Positions 8,622-17,658 of a DNA stretch of 64,000 nucleotides are shown piece after piece. Below the pieces are notes generated by a model. That model worked only from the letters and a program-made list of their open reading frames with translations, was not told the origin of the DNA and did no database searches. The stretch's first letter is position 1, and each line of letters begins with the position of its first letter. This DNA comes from Oscillospiraceae bacterium (GTDB lineage: Bacteria > Bacillota > Clostridia > Oscillospirales > CAG-272): assembly GCA_022009675.1 (NCBI GenBank), contig CP091718.1, forward strand, positions 1,612,001 to 1,676,000. Reading direction: 5' to 3'. The translations under genes and the position numbers were made by a program.

Positions 8622-9638
8622 TTAGTGATTATCGAAAAAAATAATTGTTTCCAAAGTATTCTTAATTGCAATCGCAATTTCGTATGCCAAATTAACGGGG
8701 ACTGCATTTCCAATCATTTTATAAGCATCATCGGCATCCTGATAGATAAATTGAAAATCATCAGGAAATCCCTGCACCCGGGCAACCTCACGAATTGTCA
8801 TGCGCCGATATAAGGATTCCTTTCCTTCAACAAATCGACAATCGTTTTTTTCCGACCTTAATCATTTTGGGTGCTTGCGGATGAAGCTGACACTGCCGTC
8901 CGGATGCTTGAACAGTAAACGCTTGCTCATCCCATGACTTAACGCGATTTCGACTCATAAATATTGGCGAGAATGCACCTGTAAAATATTCATTATTATT
9001 GATCGCATTAGGATTGTGTTTGTTATGTGGGGATGTCGGGACTGCCGTATCCTGCAAGTCCCATATAATATCGCGCAAGGTAAGCTTTTTTTCATTATCG
9101 ACCGTCGATCCCTCTGGAAATCTGAAATCTATATGCAAGTCTTTTCTGAACCCAATATAGAAAACACGCTTTCTCTCTTGTGCCACACCGTAATTTTTCG
9201 CATTTACCAATGTCAGTGTAACATCATAACCGCAATCTTCAAACATTGCAAGAATATTTTTTTCACGGCTTCCGAATGGCGGTTTGCAAGCATGCCGCTA
9301 ACATTCTCGGCAAGGAAGAACTTCGGCTGTTTTTTTCGCAGGATTCGTATATACTCATAGAACAGCTGACCTCTCGCGTCATCTATCCCTCGAAGTGAAC
9401 CAGCTTCCGACCAACTTTGGCAAGGCGGTCCGCCAATAATGCCGTCGATTTCATCCGGAAAATCATCTTCCGCAATATTGCGAATATCGCCTTCTATCAG
9501 ATGAGTATTTGGGTGATTCACCTTAAATGTTTCATATATCTTTTTATCGTATTCGTTTGCGATCGGTATCTCGAATCCGGCTTTTTCAAATCCGAGATCC
9601 AACCCGCCGCATCCGCTAAATAAGCTCAGTATAGTCAT
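8622..9638 (-). CDS. HaeIII-type cytosine-5 methyltransferase (two frameshifts)
   Basis: About 339 residues once two T7 runs (9257-9263 and 8845-8851) are corrected. Motifs: ILSLFSGCGGLDLGFEKAGF (I), IIGGPPCQSWSEAGSLRGID (IV), KFFLAENVSGM (VI), NYGVAQERKRVFYIGFRK (VIII), SPIFMSRNRVKSWDEQAFTV-QASGRQCQLHPQAP (target region), REVARVQGFPDDFQF (IX) and KMIGNAVPVNLAYEIA (X). PPCQSWSE and the RQCQLHPQAP segment are hallmarks of M.HaeIII, so it should modify GGCC. It follows the small XRE gene by 12 bases. Confidence 0.88.
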
Positions 9639-9650
9639 TGCTGTTTTTCC

Positions 9651-9879
9651 TCAGATTCTACTACCATTTTCAGATGGAACTATCTCTACTATATCATCCA
9701 TCGTGCAACCGAGTGCCGTGCAGATTTTCACGAGCACGTCGCTTGATACGGTTGCACCGTCTTTTTTCATTTTTTTGCGAGTGTTGCCGGGCTGATTCCC
9801 GCCTTTGCGGCGAGCTCCTTGCTTTTTCATCTCGCGGTCAATCAGCAGTTTGAATAATTTTTTTATAGCTTGCAGCCAT
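9651..9879 (-). CDS. XRE-type controller protein of the restriction operon (frameshifted)
   Basis: Correcting A-run indels gives about 75 residues: MAASYKKLFKLLIDREMKSK, ELAAKAGISPATLAKMKKDG, then VSSDVLVKICTALGCTMDDI ending NGSRI. This is a Cro/C1-type domain protein of the small YozG/XRE class. The chosen ATG at 9879 has GAGG upstream. It is the first gene of the operon and lies 12 bases ahead of the HaeIII-like methylase, the position of controller (C) proteins that delay endonuclease expression. Its promoter overlaps a palindrome, consistent with self-regulation. Confidence 0.75.
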
Positions 9880-9905
9880 TTTTCCACCTCATATATAGAT
9901 AGATT

Positions 9906-9946
9906 TATACTTTTTACAGTATACAATAATTTCCGGCAAATTGCAA
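9906..9946 (-). promoter_or_regulatory. Promoter and operator of the restriction operon
   Basis: On the minus strand TTGCAA (9941-9946), 17 bases, TATACT (9918-9923). The palindrome TATACT-N6-AGTATA (9906-9923) covers the -10, so a bound controller protein would block the promoter. Confidence 0.65.
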
Positions 9947-10180
9947 GGGGAAAAACAGAATAAATTCAAAGAACATCGATTTTTTTGCGTGCTGATGCTC
10001 TGTTAAAGCAATATAAAGGTCCCAAAAATTCGGGAACAGAGCGTGCCGCCGATATTTATTTGTATAAACTCATCCCTCAGGTTATCTTCTTAACCTCCCG
10101 ATTATTCACATTGCCGCGCATAAGGTGTATAATCCTCAAAATAACCACTCAACAAATCCGATTCACGGAGGATATCAATC

Positions 10181-10466
10181 ATGTGCAACCACGACACTTA
10201 TCAGTGCAATTCCGCAAAGCCCGAAATCATACATAACCGCGTGCCGTTGCAAACTGTGCGGAGACATCATTGAATCGACCGACCGCCACGAGTTTGTCAC
10301 CTGCCGATGCGGAGCTTGCTCGGTTGACGGAGGGCATGATTATCTCAGGCGGTGTCTTGCCTCGCCGGATTACTTTGAGGAATTGTCGGTTATAAAGCCC
10401 TGCGGCGACAGTTGCGAAAAATGCTTCGGACAACAATCCGAAATCCGATCCCGACGCGGTCATTGA
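10181..10466 (+). CDS. Small ribbon protein, DUF7695-like (frameshifted)
   Basis: Starts MCNHDTYQCNSAKPEI with GGAGGA upstream; after a frame change at about 10240 it reads CRCKLCGDIIESTDRHEFVT-CRCGACSVDGGHDYLRR. The two C-x2-C/C-x-C knuckles and the VDGGHDYLRR end match a small ribbon family found in Firmicutes and phages (DUF7695, from memory). The frame ends RSRRGH, but another frame beginning near 10425 continues AVIDAAAKRILEEYRDAFYG until about 10585, probably the true C terminus or a second short gene. Function unknown. Confidence 0.5.
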
Positions 10467-10568
10467 CGCTGCCGCAAAACGGATTCTTGAGGAATACCGC
10501 GATGCTTTTTACGGAACTTACGAAAGGATCGGACGACTAACTGTCATTCCCGAAGTCATATCTTTGCA

Positions 10569-10633
10569 AATATCACTTTGGTGATATTTTTTTCTTGTAA
10601 TCGCTTGACAAATTATCGCTTTGGTGATACAAT
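10569..10633 (+). promoter_or_regulatory. Promoter with tandem operators for the DUF3990/XRE pair
   Basis: TTGACA (10605-10610), 17 bases, TACAAT (10628-10633). Upstream is a perfect palindrome AATATCAC-TTTG-GTGATATT (10569-10588), and a second copy TATCGC-TTTG-GTGATA (10614-10629) lies between -35 and -10. The centres are 43 bases apart, about four helical turns. This is the arrangement expected for a toxin-antitoxin operon repressed by its own XRE protein. Confidence 0.75.
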
Positions 10634-10663
10634 GTAGGCGAAGATAATCGGAGGTAGCCTGAT

Positions 10664-11356
10664 ATGAACAAAATAATCACCTTATTTCACGGCTCGGAAA
10701 AGGTCATAGAAGCACCCTCTTTCGGTGAGGGCAAAAGAAATAATGATTTCGGGCTCGGATTTTACTGCACCGAAACCGAAAAGCTTGCGAAAGAGTGGGC
10801 GGTTTCTTCTTTAAGAGACGGCTTCTGCAATCGTTATACATTGGATACCGAATATATGAAGATCCTGAATCTGAACAGCCCCGATTACACCATTCTCAAC
10901 TGGATTGCCGTTCTTGTCGAGCATCGCCTGTTCTCCATCAGGACGCCTATTGCAAGAAGAGCGAAAAAATATCTGATTGACAATTTCGGCATAAATGTAA
11001 ATGCTTTCGATATCGTTACCGGCTACCGTGCGGATGACTCATATTTCGATTATGCGGAATCTTTTCTGAACAATGCAATCTCCGTTGAACAGCTTGCGGC
11101 TGCAATGAAGCTCGGAAAGCTTGGCGAACAGATTGTTCTCAAATCGCAATTCGCTTTTTCCCGCATTCGATTTGAGGGGTTCGACGTTGCCGAAAAAGAA
11201 GAGTTTTATGTTCTCCGCAAAGCAAGAGATGATGAGGCGAACCGACTGTATCTTGAGCTGCTTGAAGAAGAAAGCGACGGCTTGTATATACAGGATATTA
11301 TAAGAGGAGGGATTACAAACGATGACTCGCGCATACCAAGAAATATATCTGAATAA
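10664..11356 (+). CDS. DUF3990 protein, candidate toxin
   Basis: An intact 230-residue protein with GGAGG ahead of its ATG. The N-terminal segment ITLFHGSEKVIEAPSFGEG followed by DFGLGFYCTETEKLAKEWA is the DUF3990 signature; the H-G and F-Y-C-T elements resemble the NAD-binding core of small ADP-ribosyltransferases, which is inference. The middle is hydrophobic and the end is acidic (LELLEEESDGLYIQD). It overlaps the next gene, which encodes a DNA-binding protein, by 35 bases and shares an operator-controlled promoter with it, so a toxin role with the neighbour as antitoxin is plausible. Confidence 0.75.
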   Translation: MNKIITLFHGSEKVIEAPSFGEGKRNNDFGLGFYCTETEKLAKEWAVSSLRDGFCNRYTLDTEYMKILNLNSPDYTILNWIAVLVEHRLFSIRTPIARRAKKYLIDNFGINVNAFDIVTGYRADDSYFDYAESFLNNAISVEQLAAAMKLGKLGEQIVLKSQFAFSRIRFEGFDVAEKEEFYVLRKARDDEANRLYLELLEEESDGLYIQDIIRGGITNDDSRIPRNISE

Positions 11357-11961
11357 AGCACAGTCCGTATTGGGTGATGCCTTCGATTACGCCATCAATA
11401 CCTGCGGGATTGCGGGCAACGATTTTATCAAACTATTTTCGGCGAGCACTGTCTCCGGTCGTATGGAAAACGGAGAGCCCGCTACCCTTGCGGGAATGAG
11501 CGGAATTGAGATTGCCTCCGAAATCATATCGGAAACGACGGGAAAAGAGCTTTCCCAAAAACAAAAAGAACGGCTCGACCGTTCAAAAGAATACTGGATT
11601 GGTTGGGCTGTTGCCTACTATCAATGGTTTTCGGGCAGAAAATACAGCGAAATTTTCAGGGTTTTCTCTTATGACGACCTGCTGCAAATGTATCATCCTC
11701 TTCACGAAGCAGACATTACAAAAATTCGTTGATGTCGTTGACAAGCGGATACGCGAATACTACGCGGAAACCAATTTGAAACGTATTCGCACCGCATACG
11801 GATGCACACAAGCGGAGCTTGCAAAAAAAGCAGACGTCAGTCTTCGCTCTGTTCAAATGTATGAGCAGCGCAACAAGGACATCAATAAAGCAAGTGTCGA
11901 GACCGTGTATCGCCTTGCAAAATCTCTCGGCTGCACGGTGGAAGATCTGATTGAAAAATAG
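11322..11961 (+). CDS. Helical domain fused to XRE domain, candidate antitoxin (frameshifted)
   Basis: The first frame (MTRAYQEIYLNKAQSVLGDA ... MYHPLHEADITK) stops at 11732, but removing one A from the A5 run at 11720-11724 continues as FVDVVDKRIREYYAETNLKR and a C-terminal XRE domain, IRTAYGCTQAELAKKADVSL-RSVQMYEQRNKDINKASVET, ending VEDLIEK. The whole is about 212 residues. Residues 1-135 are helical and may bind the upstream protein; the XRE part should bind the two ATCAC-N4-GTGAT operators. This is the reverse of the usual antitoxin-first order. Confidence 0.7.
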
Positions 11962-12396
11962 GCAACATTGTTTTGGCTTTCGTGGCGTTGTAACCGATTA
12001 TATACGCACGGGATTGCAAGTCGGATTCAAAATTACAGCCGGAATTTTCAAATCCCTTTTCTTTGTCTACTGCGTCGCAAAAACCGGTTCTGCGGGCTAT
12101 GATTTTGACCACAGTTTGTGTCACAGACGGGTCTGAAACAGGCGGCATATACAATGAAGCGCGGGTGACCACAGGGCTGACCATTTACAGATTTTTGAGT
12201 GCAGCAGAAAAAAACCTATCCTTTTTTCTGCCGACAAAGCCCGCCCGGAATCCGCCCAAAAAGCGGTCTGACCACAGTTTTTACCACAGACAAACACGGA
12301 ACACGCGGAAACAGTGGACAAAAAAAGCCCCAAGAGCAAGTGTCTTGGAGCGGAAACGGTATGAAAGCACGCAAAGCGCACGAGAGGACAGACCCA
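11962..12396 (+). other. Non-coding stretch with iteron-like repeats
   Basis: No supported gene. A 22-base unit GACCACAGTTTGTGTCACAG-AC (12107-12128) recurs as GACCACAGTTTTTACCACAG-AC (12270-12291), and a shorter GACCACAG lies near 12168. Such direct repeats near a tRNA-like sequence resemble arm-type sites of tyrosine recombinases. A short stem CCAAG-AGCAAGTGT-CTTGG is at about 12338. Confidence 0.4.
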
Positions 12397-12447
12397 TGTC
12401 AGTTGGGGTGGTAGAGGCCGCAAGTTCAAGTCTTGTCACTCAGACCA
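12397..12447 (+). other. tRNA 3'-end-like sequence, candidate attachment site
   Basis: The end GCAAG-TTCAAGT-CTTGT forms a T-arm (5-bp stem, 7-base loop) followed by CACTCAG-A-CCA, an acceptor strand with CCA. The matching 5' acceptor strand (CTGAGTG) is not found upstream, so no complete tRNA is present. A terminator follows at once. tRNA 3' ends are common integration sites, and this could be the scar of one. Confidence 0.45.
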
Positions 12448-12455
12448 AAATTGAG

Positions 12456-12498
12456 AAATCCGAACTTATTCTCCATAGGAGATGGGTTCGGATTTTTT
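12456..12498 (+). terminator. Bidirectional rho-independent terminator
   Basis: AAATCCGAAC (12456-12465) pairs with GTTCGGATTT (12486-12495), with an inner TCTCC/GGAGA pairing, followed by T6. It also lies at the 3' end of the minus-strand membrane-protein fragment. Confidence 0.8.
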
Positions 12499-12603
12499 GT
12501 ATTCTTCGACAGCACGGAGCGTTATGTTCGGAATAAGCGCGCAGAGAGTGCAGATGAGCGCCCCGACAAAGAATATACCAATTCGATATCCGGCGAAAGC
12601 ACA
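12466..12603 (-). pseudogene. C-terminal fragment of a membrane transport protein
   Basis: The minus strand reads FAGYRIGIFFVGALICTLCA-LIPNITLRAVEEYKKSEPIS-YGE and stops at the terminator. One clear TM helix is followed by a charged tail, as at the end of MFS-type transporters. The frame is closed upstream by a TAG at 12604-12606 and no start is present, so this is a remnant whose 5' part has been replaced by the TnpV segment. Confidence 0.5.
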
Positions 12604-12726
12604 CTACCTGATGATATAAAGACGGGCGATGGTGAAGTATGAAGATGATTCTATGTCAGCATCGCTCCCGCGCCCCACCGTTGATCCTTTTTCAGTTGTC
12701 ACACAAAAACAAGAGAACGAAAGGAT

Positions 12727-13086
12727 ATGAATATGAAAAATGCTATCACATACAAAAATAGGAACGGTTACCTTTATCCCCTGCTGGCACTTCCCGAAGC
12801 AGAAGAAGCGCCGATCGGCAAATACGGGTGGATGTATCTTGACTATCTCAAGAAACATCGGCGAGGTACATACATTTCTCTGCTGACAAGTGGCAATCTT
12901 GGTGAAGAACTCTCCAAATTTGACGCAGAAGTGCGAAACGAAGTTGACATCATACTTGCCCGACTTATAGATGAACGAGGCATCACGGAAGCCCTGAAAG
13001 CCGCGAACCCGCTTCATTGGGTGCAGGAAATGAATACCGCAAAGCATGATGCAGAAGAAACTGTATTGCATGATTACCTGAAATAA
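12727..13086 (+). CDS. tnpV: TnpV-like transposon protein
   Basis: A 119-residue protein: YLYPLLALPEAEEAPIGKYG, then YLDYLKKHRRGTYISLLTSG and LKAANPLHWVQEMNTAKHDA. The order Y-L-P-L, P-I-G, Y-L-K-x-H-R, L-L-T-S-G, W-V-x-x-M-N is that of TnpV proteins found on clostridial mobilizable transposons (for example Tn4451-type elements). The role is unknown. AAAGGA precedes the ATG at 12727; a second ATG two codons later is also possible. A strong terminator follows. No transposase is adjacent, so it is probably a leftover of a lost element. Confidence 0.8.
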   Translation: MNMKNAITYKNRNGYLYPLLALPEAEEAPIGKYGWMYLDYLKKHRRGTYISLLTSGNLGEELSKFDAEVRNEVDIILARLIDERGITEALKAANPLHWVQEMNTAKHDAEETVLHDYLK

Positions 13087-13094
13087 TGACAAAA

Positions 13095-13130
13095 AGCAGA
13101 GGGCGGATATTCTGCCCTCTGCTCTTTTAT
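13095..13130 (+). terminator. Rho-independent terminator after tnpV
   Basis: AGCAGAGGGC (13095-13104) pairs with GCCCTCTGCT (13114-13123), followed by CTTTTATT. Confidence 0.9.
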
Positions 13131-13411
13131 TAGGTACTTGCTCCTTTATGATATGAAACGAAATTGAACTCTGAATCAAAAACGACACTATATGCAGACT
13201 TTTTCACTTTTTAAGAAAGGCTCCTGACCAACTTTGTTCGAAGCCTTGAAAATCATATTCCGCCGCCGGGGCTTTTTTTCTTTGCCTACAGCGAGGGAGA
13301 TATGATGACTTGAAATAATTCTCTATATAGTCATATTGCGTTCTTATCGAAGTTACGATATTTCATTAATTTTTGTGGAAAAATCTAAATTAATCGTCGC
13401 GATGTAGATCG
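13131..13411. other. Intergenic stretch without recognisable gene
   Basis: Lies between convergent tnpV and the DUF2130 gene. AT-rich apart from GCCGCCGGGGC near 13262. I see no frame with family-like content. Confidence 0.4.
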
Positions 13412-14801
13412 TCAAACATGGCTTTTTACAGTTGGAGCATTTTTTGTGAGCCTTTTGATGCTTAGTTCGTCCGCCTTGTTATTTGCAAGGCGGAGATTAT
13501 TTTCTGAAGAAAGCAATGCAGCCTTTGTTTTTTGCAAATGATCTATAGTCTTATCTATTTCTTCAATTGCTGCTGTGAATTTTTTTCACTGGCTAAACGG
13601 TAATTGCGAGCAAAAACCTTCTTTGAACGCATTCATATTGTCCTCAAAATGAAGAATATCCACTTGTTGGTTGCGCACCATTTGAAGTTCCTGGCGATAA
13701 TGTAAAGAGTTTTTGAGCGGCATTTCGAAGCAATGTAATTATTGGGATGAAGAACTGAGGACGAATGACATACATTTTTTTGGATACTTGTATGAAACAT
13801 CAACAATTCCGTTATTATATAACTCATTATCAACTTCCAGCAATGAAACAAGAATTGCGTACTCGCACGCTTTTTTTCTTTGCGGTCCTTATCTAATTCC
13901 TTAAAAAAATCCTCGTTTTTTTGTGCTTTGTAGCAGTTGTGTCAGCTTCGTTTTTTTCATCTCGAACATAATTGAAATAAACTCTGTGCCATCTTCGCCA
14001 CATTCACGGTAAATAAAGTCTCCTTTACTACCGGTTTTTGGCGTCATTATCTTTTTCAAAAATAAGCATTTGGAAAAGCTGTCATGCGTATAGAATTGAA
14101 TTGCGTCAGACAGTGCTGTTCCAGGCTTTCTCCAATCATTTTTTTGTAGATTGGCGAGCCTTGAAATCTTTGTAATATTCAATCTGTTCATCCTTAAGCC
14201 TAAGTCTATCTTCGTATTGTTCTTTTAGCGACTTTTCATTCAACTGATTTTCTGTTTCTTTGCTTTTTGAGTTCTCCTTTGAGATCAGCAATCTCTGAAG
14301 TCTTTTGGGATAATTCTTCGTTTTTCTTTTCTACCGCCTCAGCAACAGCAAGCTTTATTGTAGTCTCACCAGCATCCAATTTCGCCTGCAACTCTATTAT
14401 TTTTTGATCTCTCGCAGAGATTTCGGCATCTTTCTTCATAAGATTTTCGGAATGTTCTCTCACTCCATTGGAAATCTCTTGATTCTTCTTCTCGATGGCT
14501 TCGGAAATGGCAAGATTTTTTGCTGTTTCACTTGCATCTAACTTGGCCAGCAATTCTGCAATCAGCTGATCTTTGGCAGAAATTTCAGCATCTTTTTTGT
14601 TAATGCCTGCAGTGTATTCTTTTTCCTCTTGTAAACGAATCAATTCAAGTTCCTTTTCTTGCCTGGCTTCTAATTCTCTTTCTCTGCGTTCAATTTCTTT
14701 TAACAAATTCTTTATCACGAACTTGTTGCGCAATTTGACTCTACCCTGTTTCATCAACTTGAAATACCTCACCGCATTTTTGGACATTTTATTTCTTGCA
14801 T
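13412..14801 (-). CDS. DUF2130 protein (multiple frameshifts)
   Basis: Reassembled frames give about 460 residues. The start MQEIKCPKCGEVFQVDETG (ATG 14801, AAGGAG upstream) is an N-terminal zinc ribbon. Residues 50-230 are a coiled coil rich in Glu and Lys with repeated KKDAEIS-A-x-D elements. The C-terminal half reads TGSKGDFIYRECGEDGTEFI-SIMFEMK and ends NNKADELSIKRLTKNAPTVK, typical of DUF2130. D-F-I-Y-R-E and F-E-M-K fit a PD-(D/E)XK-type nuclease core, as proposed for this family. It may act on DNA. The frame changes sit mainly in T/A runs; one TAG in the zinc-ribbon region also needs a base change. Confidence 0.75.
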
Positions 14802-14954
14802 AAAATATCACTCCTTCCGTAACGTAATTTAGTTATACTTGAGTCTTCTTAAATCAAATGCAGGCATTTATTGCTTTCATTATTCAGGTAGCATGGGCTA
14901 TCTGATTTTTCGTTGACATGGTGTTACCACGAAACGCAAGAACTACGAGAGATT

Positions 14955-16720
14955 TCATGTCACTCCCATCATCATTTTATAATGAGCGTCGTGCCCCATT
15001 TTGATAAATACTTCTTTGAATATTTGCTTATAACGTTCTATCGAATCTGTATAACTATCAATATACAAATCATCAGGGATTGTATGCGATCCGTCATTTA
15101 TCCAGCTCAGCAAAGAACGGCAGATCATCTTTTTCTTCTATTGTAGGGAAAAGAGTCCACAATTGTGTCATCCTTTGCTTTTCCGAGAATACTAAAGTAA
15201 TTTTCCAAAATTCTTCGCATGATATTTTGCGTTGTAATAAGCGAAGCATTTGTGTTGCTTTTTAATTCTTCCCACAGCAGTTCATATGACGTTTTAATTG
15301 GATTATTTCTTTCGTATGCCCTGATAGAGGATATGTTATTGTCCTTGCTAATAATCCAGAAATGAATATCATTGCAAACTTCAGTCCTGCGATCAATAAA
15401 AGCGGTTTCCTTATGAAAAAACACATTGTGAGTGAGAATAAAAATCTGCTCCACATCAGAATTACCCTCACGAACATCTTTTATTAGCCCTTTAACCATA
15501 GAACTTACTATGTATAAAACCGTACTGTCTAGACTACAGATCGGATCATCCAATACCAAAAACCTTACGACTAGAAACTTTGGACACATCAACTTGTGCT
15601 ATTGCACTTGTCGTTACAGCGGTTTCTGTTAGCGTAATGATTCTGCCAGGTTCTTTTTTCTTTAATAAGCATTTCGGCTTTATTCTTAGAAAAAAATATC
15701 CATTAAGCAGATCTATCAATCCATTAAGTTTATTCGTGTCAATTCTAGCAGCAGGGTAAGCCCCAAGGTTTGTCCGGAGTGCGTTTATGCGTCCCAACAA
15801 TTCAACAGTATATACGCTATACTGGCTAATGAACTGTTTTATTTGGTTGACATCTTGCTCGTATTCTCCGCTAAAGAAAGCGTCAAGCTGACTTTTTTCA
15901 GTTCCTCTGTAATTGTGGGTTGTTGACAGAACGGACAAATCCTACCCTCTCTCAAATGCTTTCTTCCTTGGTTTACCCAGTCTGCATTATCCAAAACATC
16001 TATAAGCCGTCCGATAGGAAGATCTTTATTTCCAACAATTACTTTGCTCCAAATCGTTGAAGCTTCAATTTCAGCAAGCCGATCGACGGCGTCGTCAATG
16101 GAAAACGAGATAACTGAACATTTTTCCGGCTTTTGTGCGAACAAAGTTTTAGCACGCAAAAGCAGACTATCTCTTGCTTCACAGGAAGTATGCGAGATTT
16201 TGTACCGTCTAAGAACTTCGTCCCGGAAGCGTTCCTTATTGTTTCTGAAGCCGCTGAAAGCCTCTTGGAAATCTACTTCATTGGGTTTTAGTATCCGTTC
16301 CCATACAACCTCTCTAAATGAGGCTTTGAATTCGGATTCTCCTTGACGCTTCTTTTTGAGGGCGTTATCCCGTGTTGTATAGTCTTCGTTCTGCTTTGCG
16401 CGTTGCTCTTTCATTTTTTCAAGAGCTTGTATGTCTTCAATTGTTGCTTGACCAAGTGTAAAAACACCTGCAATGTTTTCTTTCAAGTTTTTTACACGAA
16501 ATTCACGATTATATACAGCAACATCTGCCGCAATGTCATTTTCCCACTTAATTTCACACTCATTATATTGAGAATCCGTCGGATTTCGCAAGAAATTACT
16601 AATAGTGGATTTTCCGCTGCCGTTAGGACCATAAAAGAAATTGATCTTTTGGCAGTTTTCGATCGAAACACCCGTCGAAGGATAAGTGGCGCAATTTTTG
16701 AGTTTAATTGATTTTATCAC
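14955..16720 (-). CDS. AAA_13-type ATPase with CPxC knuckle (frameshifted)
   Basis: About 588 residues over three main frames. It starts at a GTG (16720) with GGAGGTG upstream: MIKSIKLKNCATYPSTG, then Walker A FFYGPNGSGKSTISNFLR. A central coiled-coil region includes ICPFCQQPTI, a possible zinc hook. Walker B is VLDDPICSLDS, followed by ILTHN. The C-terminal end reads NPIKTSYELLWEELK, NIMRRILENYF, SWINDGSH and MGHDAHYKMMMGV. These are features of the AAA_13 group that includes RloC/PrrC-like stress nucleases, but an anticodon-nuclease triad cannot be assigned with confidence. The island setting favours a defence role. Confidence 0.72.
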
Positions 16721-16923
16721 AGTGAACACCTCCGTTCCAAATTCTACAACAGCCATGAGCAAAATTCAAAAAGAGTAGTGAATGCTAGGGATTCCGACCA
16801 CAGCTAAAGCTTGGAATCAAACATATGACATAGAAAGCGGAGTCTCTTTGAGGAAAAAAATTAATTTGCGAAGAAAAATCCAACCAGAAAGAGACTGCCC
16901 GCTATCTACAGACAAGAAATCAC

Positions 16924-17055
16924 TCAGGTCGTCACATTGTTCACATCCCAAAGAGCAGCAACCTTATAGTGCCGAAGAAAAAGTACATCATTGATATAAT
17001 CGCCAACTTCTTTAGTATGTTTGAATTTCTCATACGCCTTTAAGTAATCTGTCAT
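16924..17055 (-). CDS. Small 43-residue protein after the restriction genes
   Basis: MTDYLKAYEKFKHTKEVGDY-INDVLFLRHYKVAALWDVNNVTT. The ATG overlaps the TGA of the HNH-like gene (ATGA), so it is translationally coupled. The stop is at 16924. I do not recognise it. Its coupling to the restriction cluster suggests either a small accessory subunit or the start of a longer frameshifted gene; nothing convincing follows between 16760 and 16923. Confidence 0.45.
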   Translation of the reverse strand: MTDYLKAYEKFKHTKEVGDYINDVLFLRHYKVAALWDVNNVTT

Positions 17056-17658
17056 TCTATCGCCTCCAGCACCCGATCCACCGTCTTGCCGTCCCAGCCG
17101 GTGCCGAGCATTTGTTTGGTGATGATGGTTTATAGAGCGGGTTTTGCTCGATGATGCTCCAGAGATGGCGGAGGATGCGGATATAGTCGTCAAAGTTTTC
17201 CTGCACTTTGGAAGCCACGGTTTTTGCGCCATTCCTCGGCGGGTTCTTTGCCGGCGTAAATGTCGTTGAGCTGCTTGCAGATATAGTTGATAGCAGCGCC
17301 AATACCGGGAAGTTCGTTTTCATTGGCGTCCTGGTTTCTCGGCTCTTCCGAAATCTTTACATGGAGTATCAGATGTTCGAACGGATTGCAATAGACAAGC
17401 CGATTCTTTTTCTAATACTCAAACGGATTCCGCGCGGCATACTCATCATTACTGAGCATGATTGCCTTATCTTCATCGATATGATGACAGAAGAGACCTT
17501 CGGCAGTACGGGAAACCAACTTGTTCTTGATGGTACATTCTCTGTCGGTGAAATAATCGTGCTTTGCGGCACCGTATTTTTTTCAGGAGCGCTTTTACCA
17601 AATCATCATATTTCATCAAAAGATCGGCTTCATACTCTGTTTTAACTGCCGGATCCAT
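17052..17658 (-). CDS. HNH-like protein coupled to the methylase (frameshifts and a TAG)
   Basis: Reassembled about 200 residues: MDPAVKTEYEADLLMKYDDL, KKYGAAKHDYFTDRECTIKN, EGLFCHHIDEDKAIMLSNDE, then RLVYCNPFEHLILHVKI and a helical end TKQMLGTGWDGKTVDRVLEA. CHHID plus N-x-x-E-H-L-x-L-H fits a variant HNH/beta-beta-alpha-metal nuclease; this is inference. A TAG replaces a codon just before KKNRLVYCN. The frame is open upstream into the methylase C terminus, so it could be the last domain of that polypeptide or a separate gene starting at the ATG at 17658. Confidence 0.45.

Noticed and set aside
11700..11740. Programmed frameshifting in the XRE fusion gene
   Set aside because: An A5 run without slippery heptamer, internal ribosome site or downstream stem; one of many similar homopolymer indels.
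12121..12429. Minus-strand 102-codon ORF over the tRNA-like end
   Set aside because: No ribosome site, low-complexity Cys/Leu-rich content and overlap with the structured tRNA-like sequence.
12397..12447. Functional tRNA or tmRNA gene
   Set aside because: Only the T-arm and 3' acceptor strand are present; no pairing 5' acceptor strand or anticodon arm was found.
17380..17420. Amber readthrough or pyrrolysine at the TAG in the HNH-like gene
   Set aside because: No supporting structure or pyl genes, and nearby frameshifts show the locus is either erroneous or decayed.
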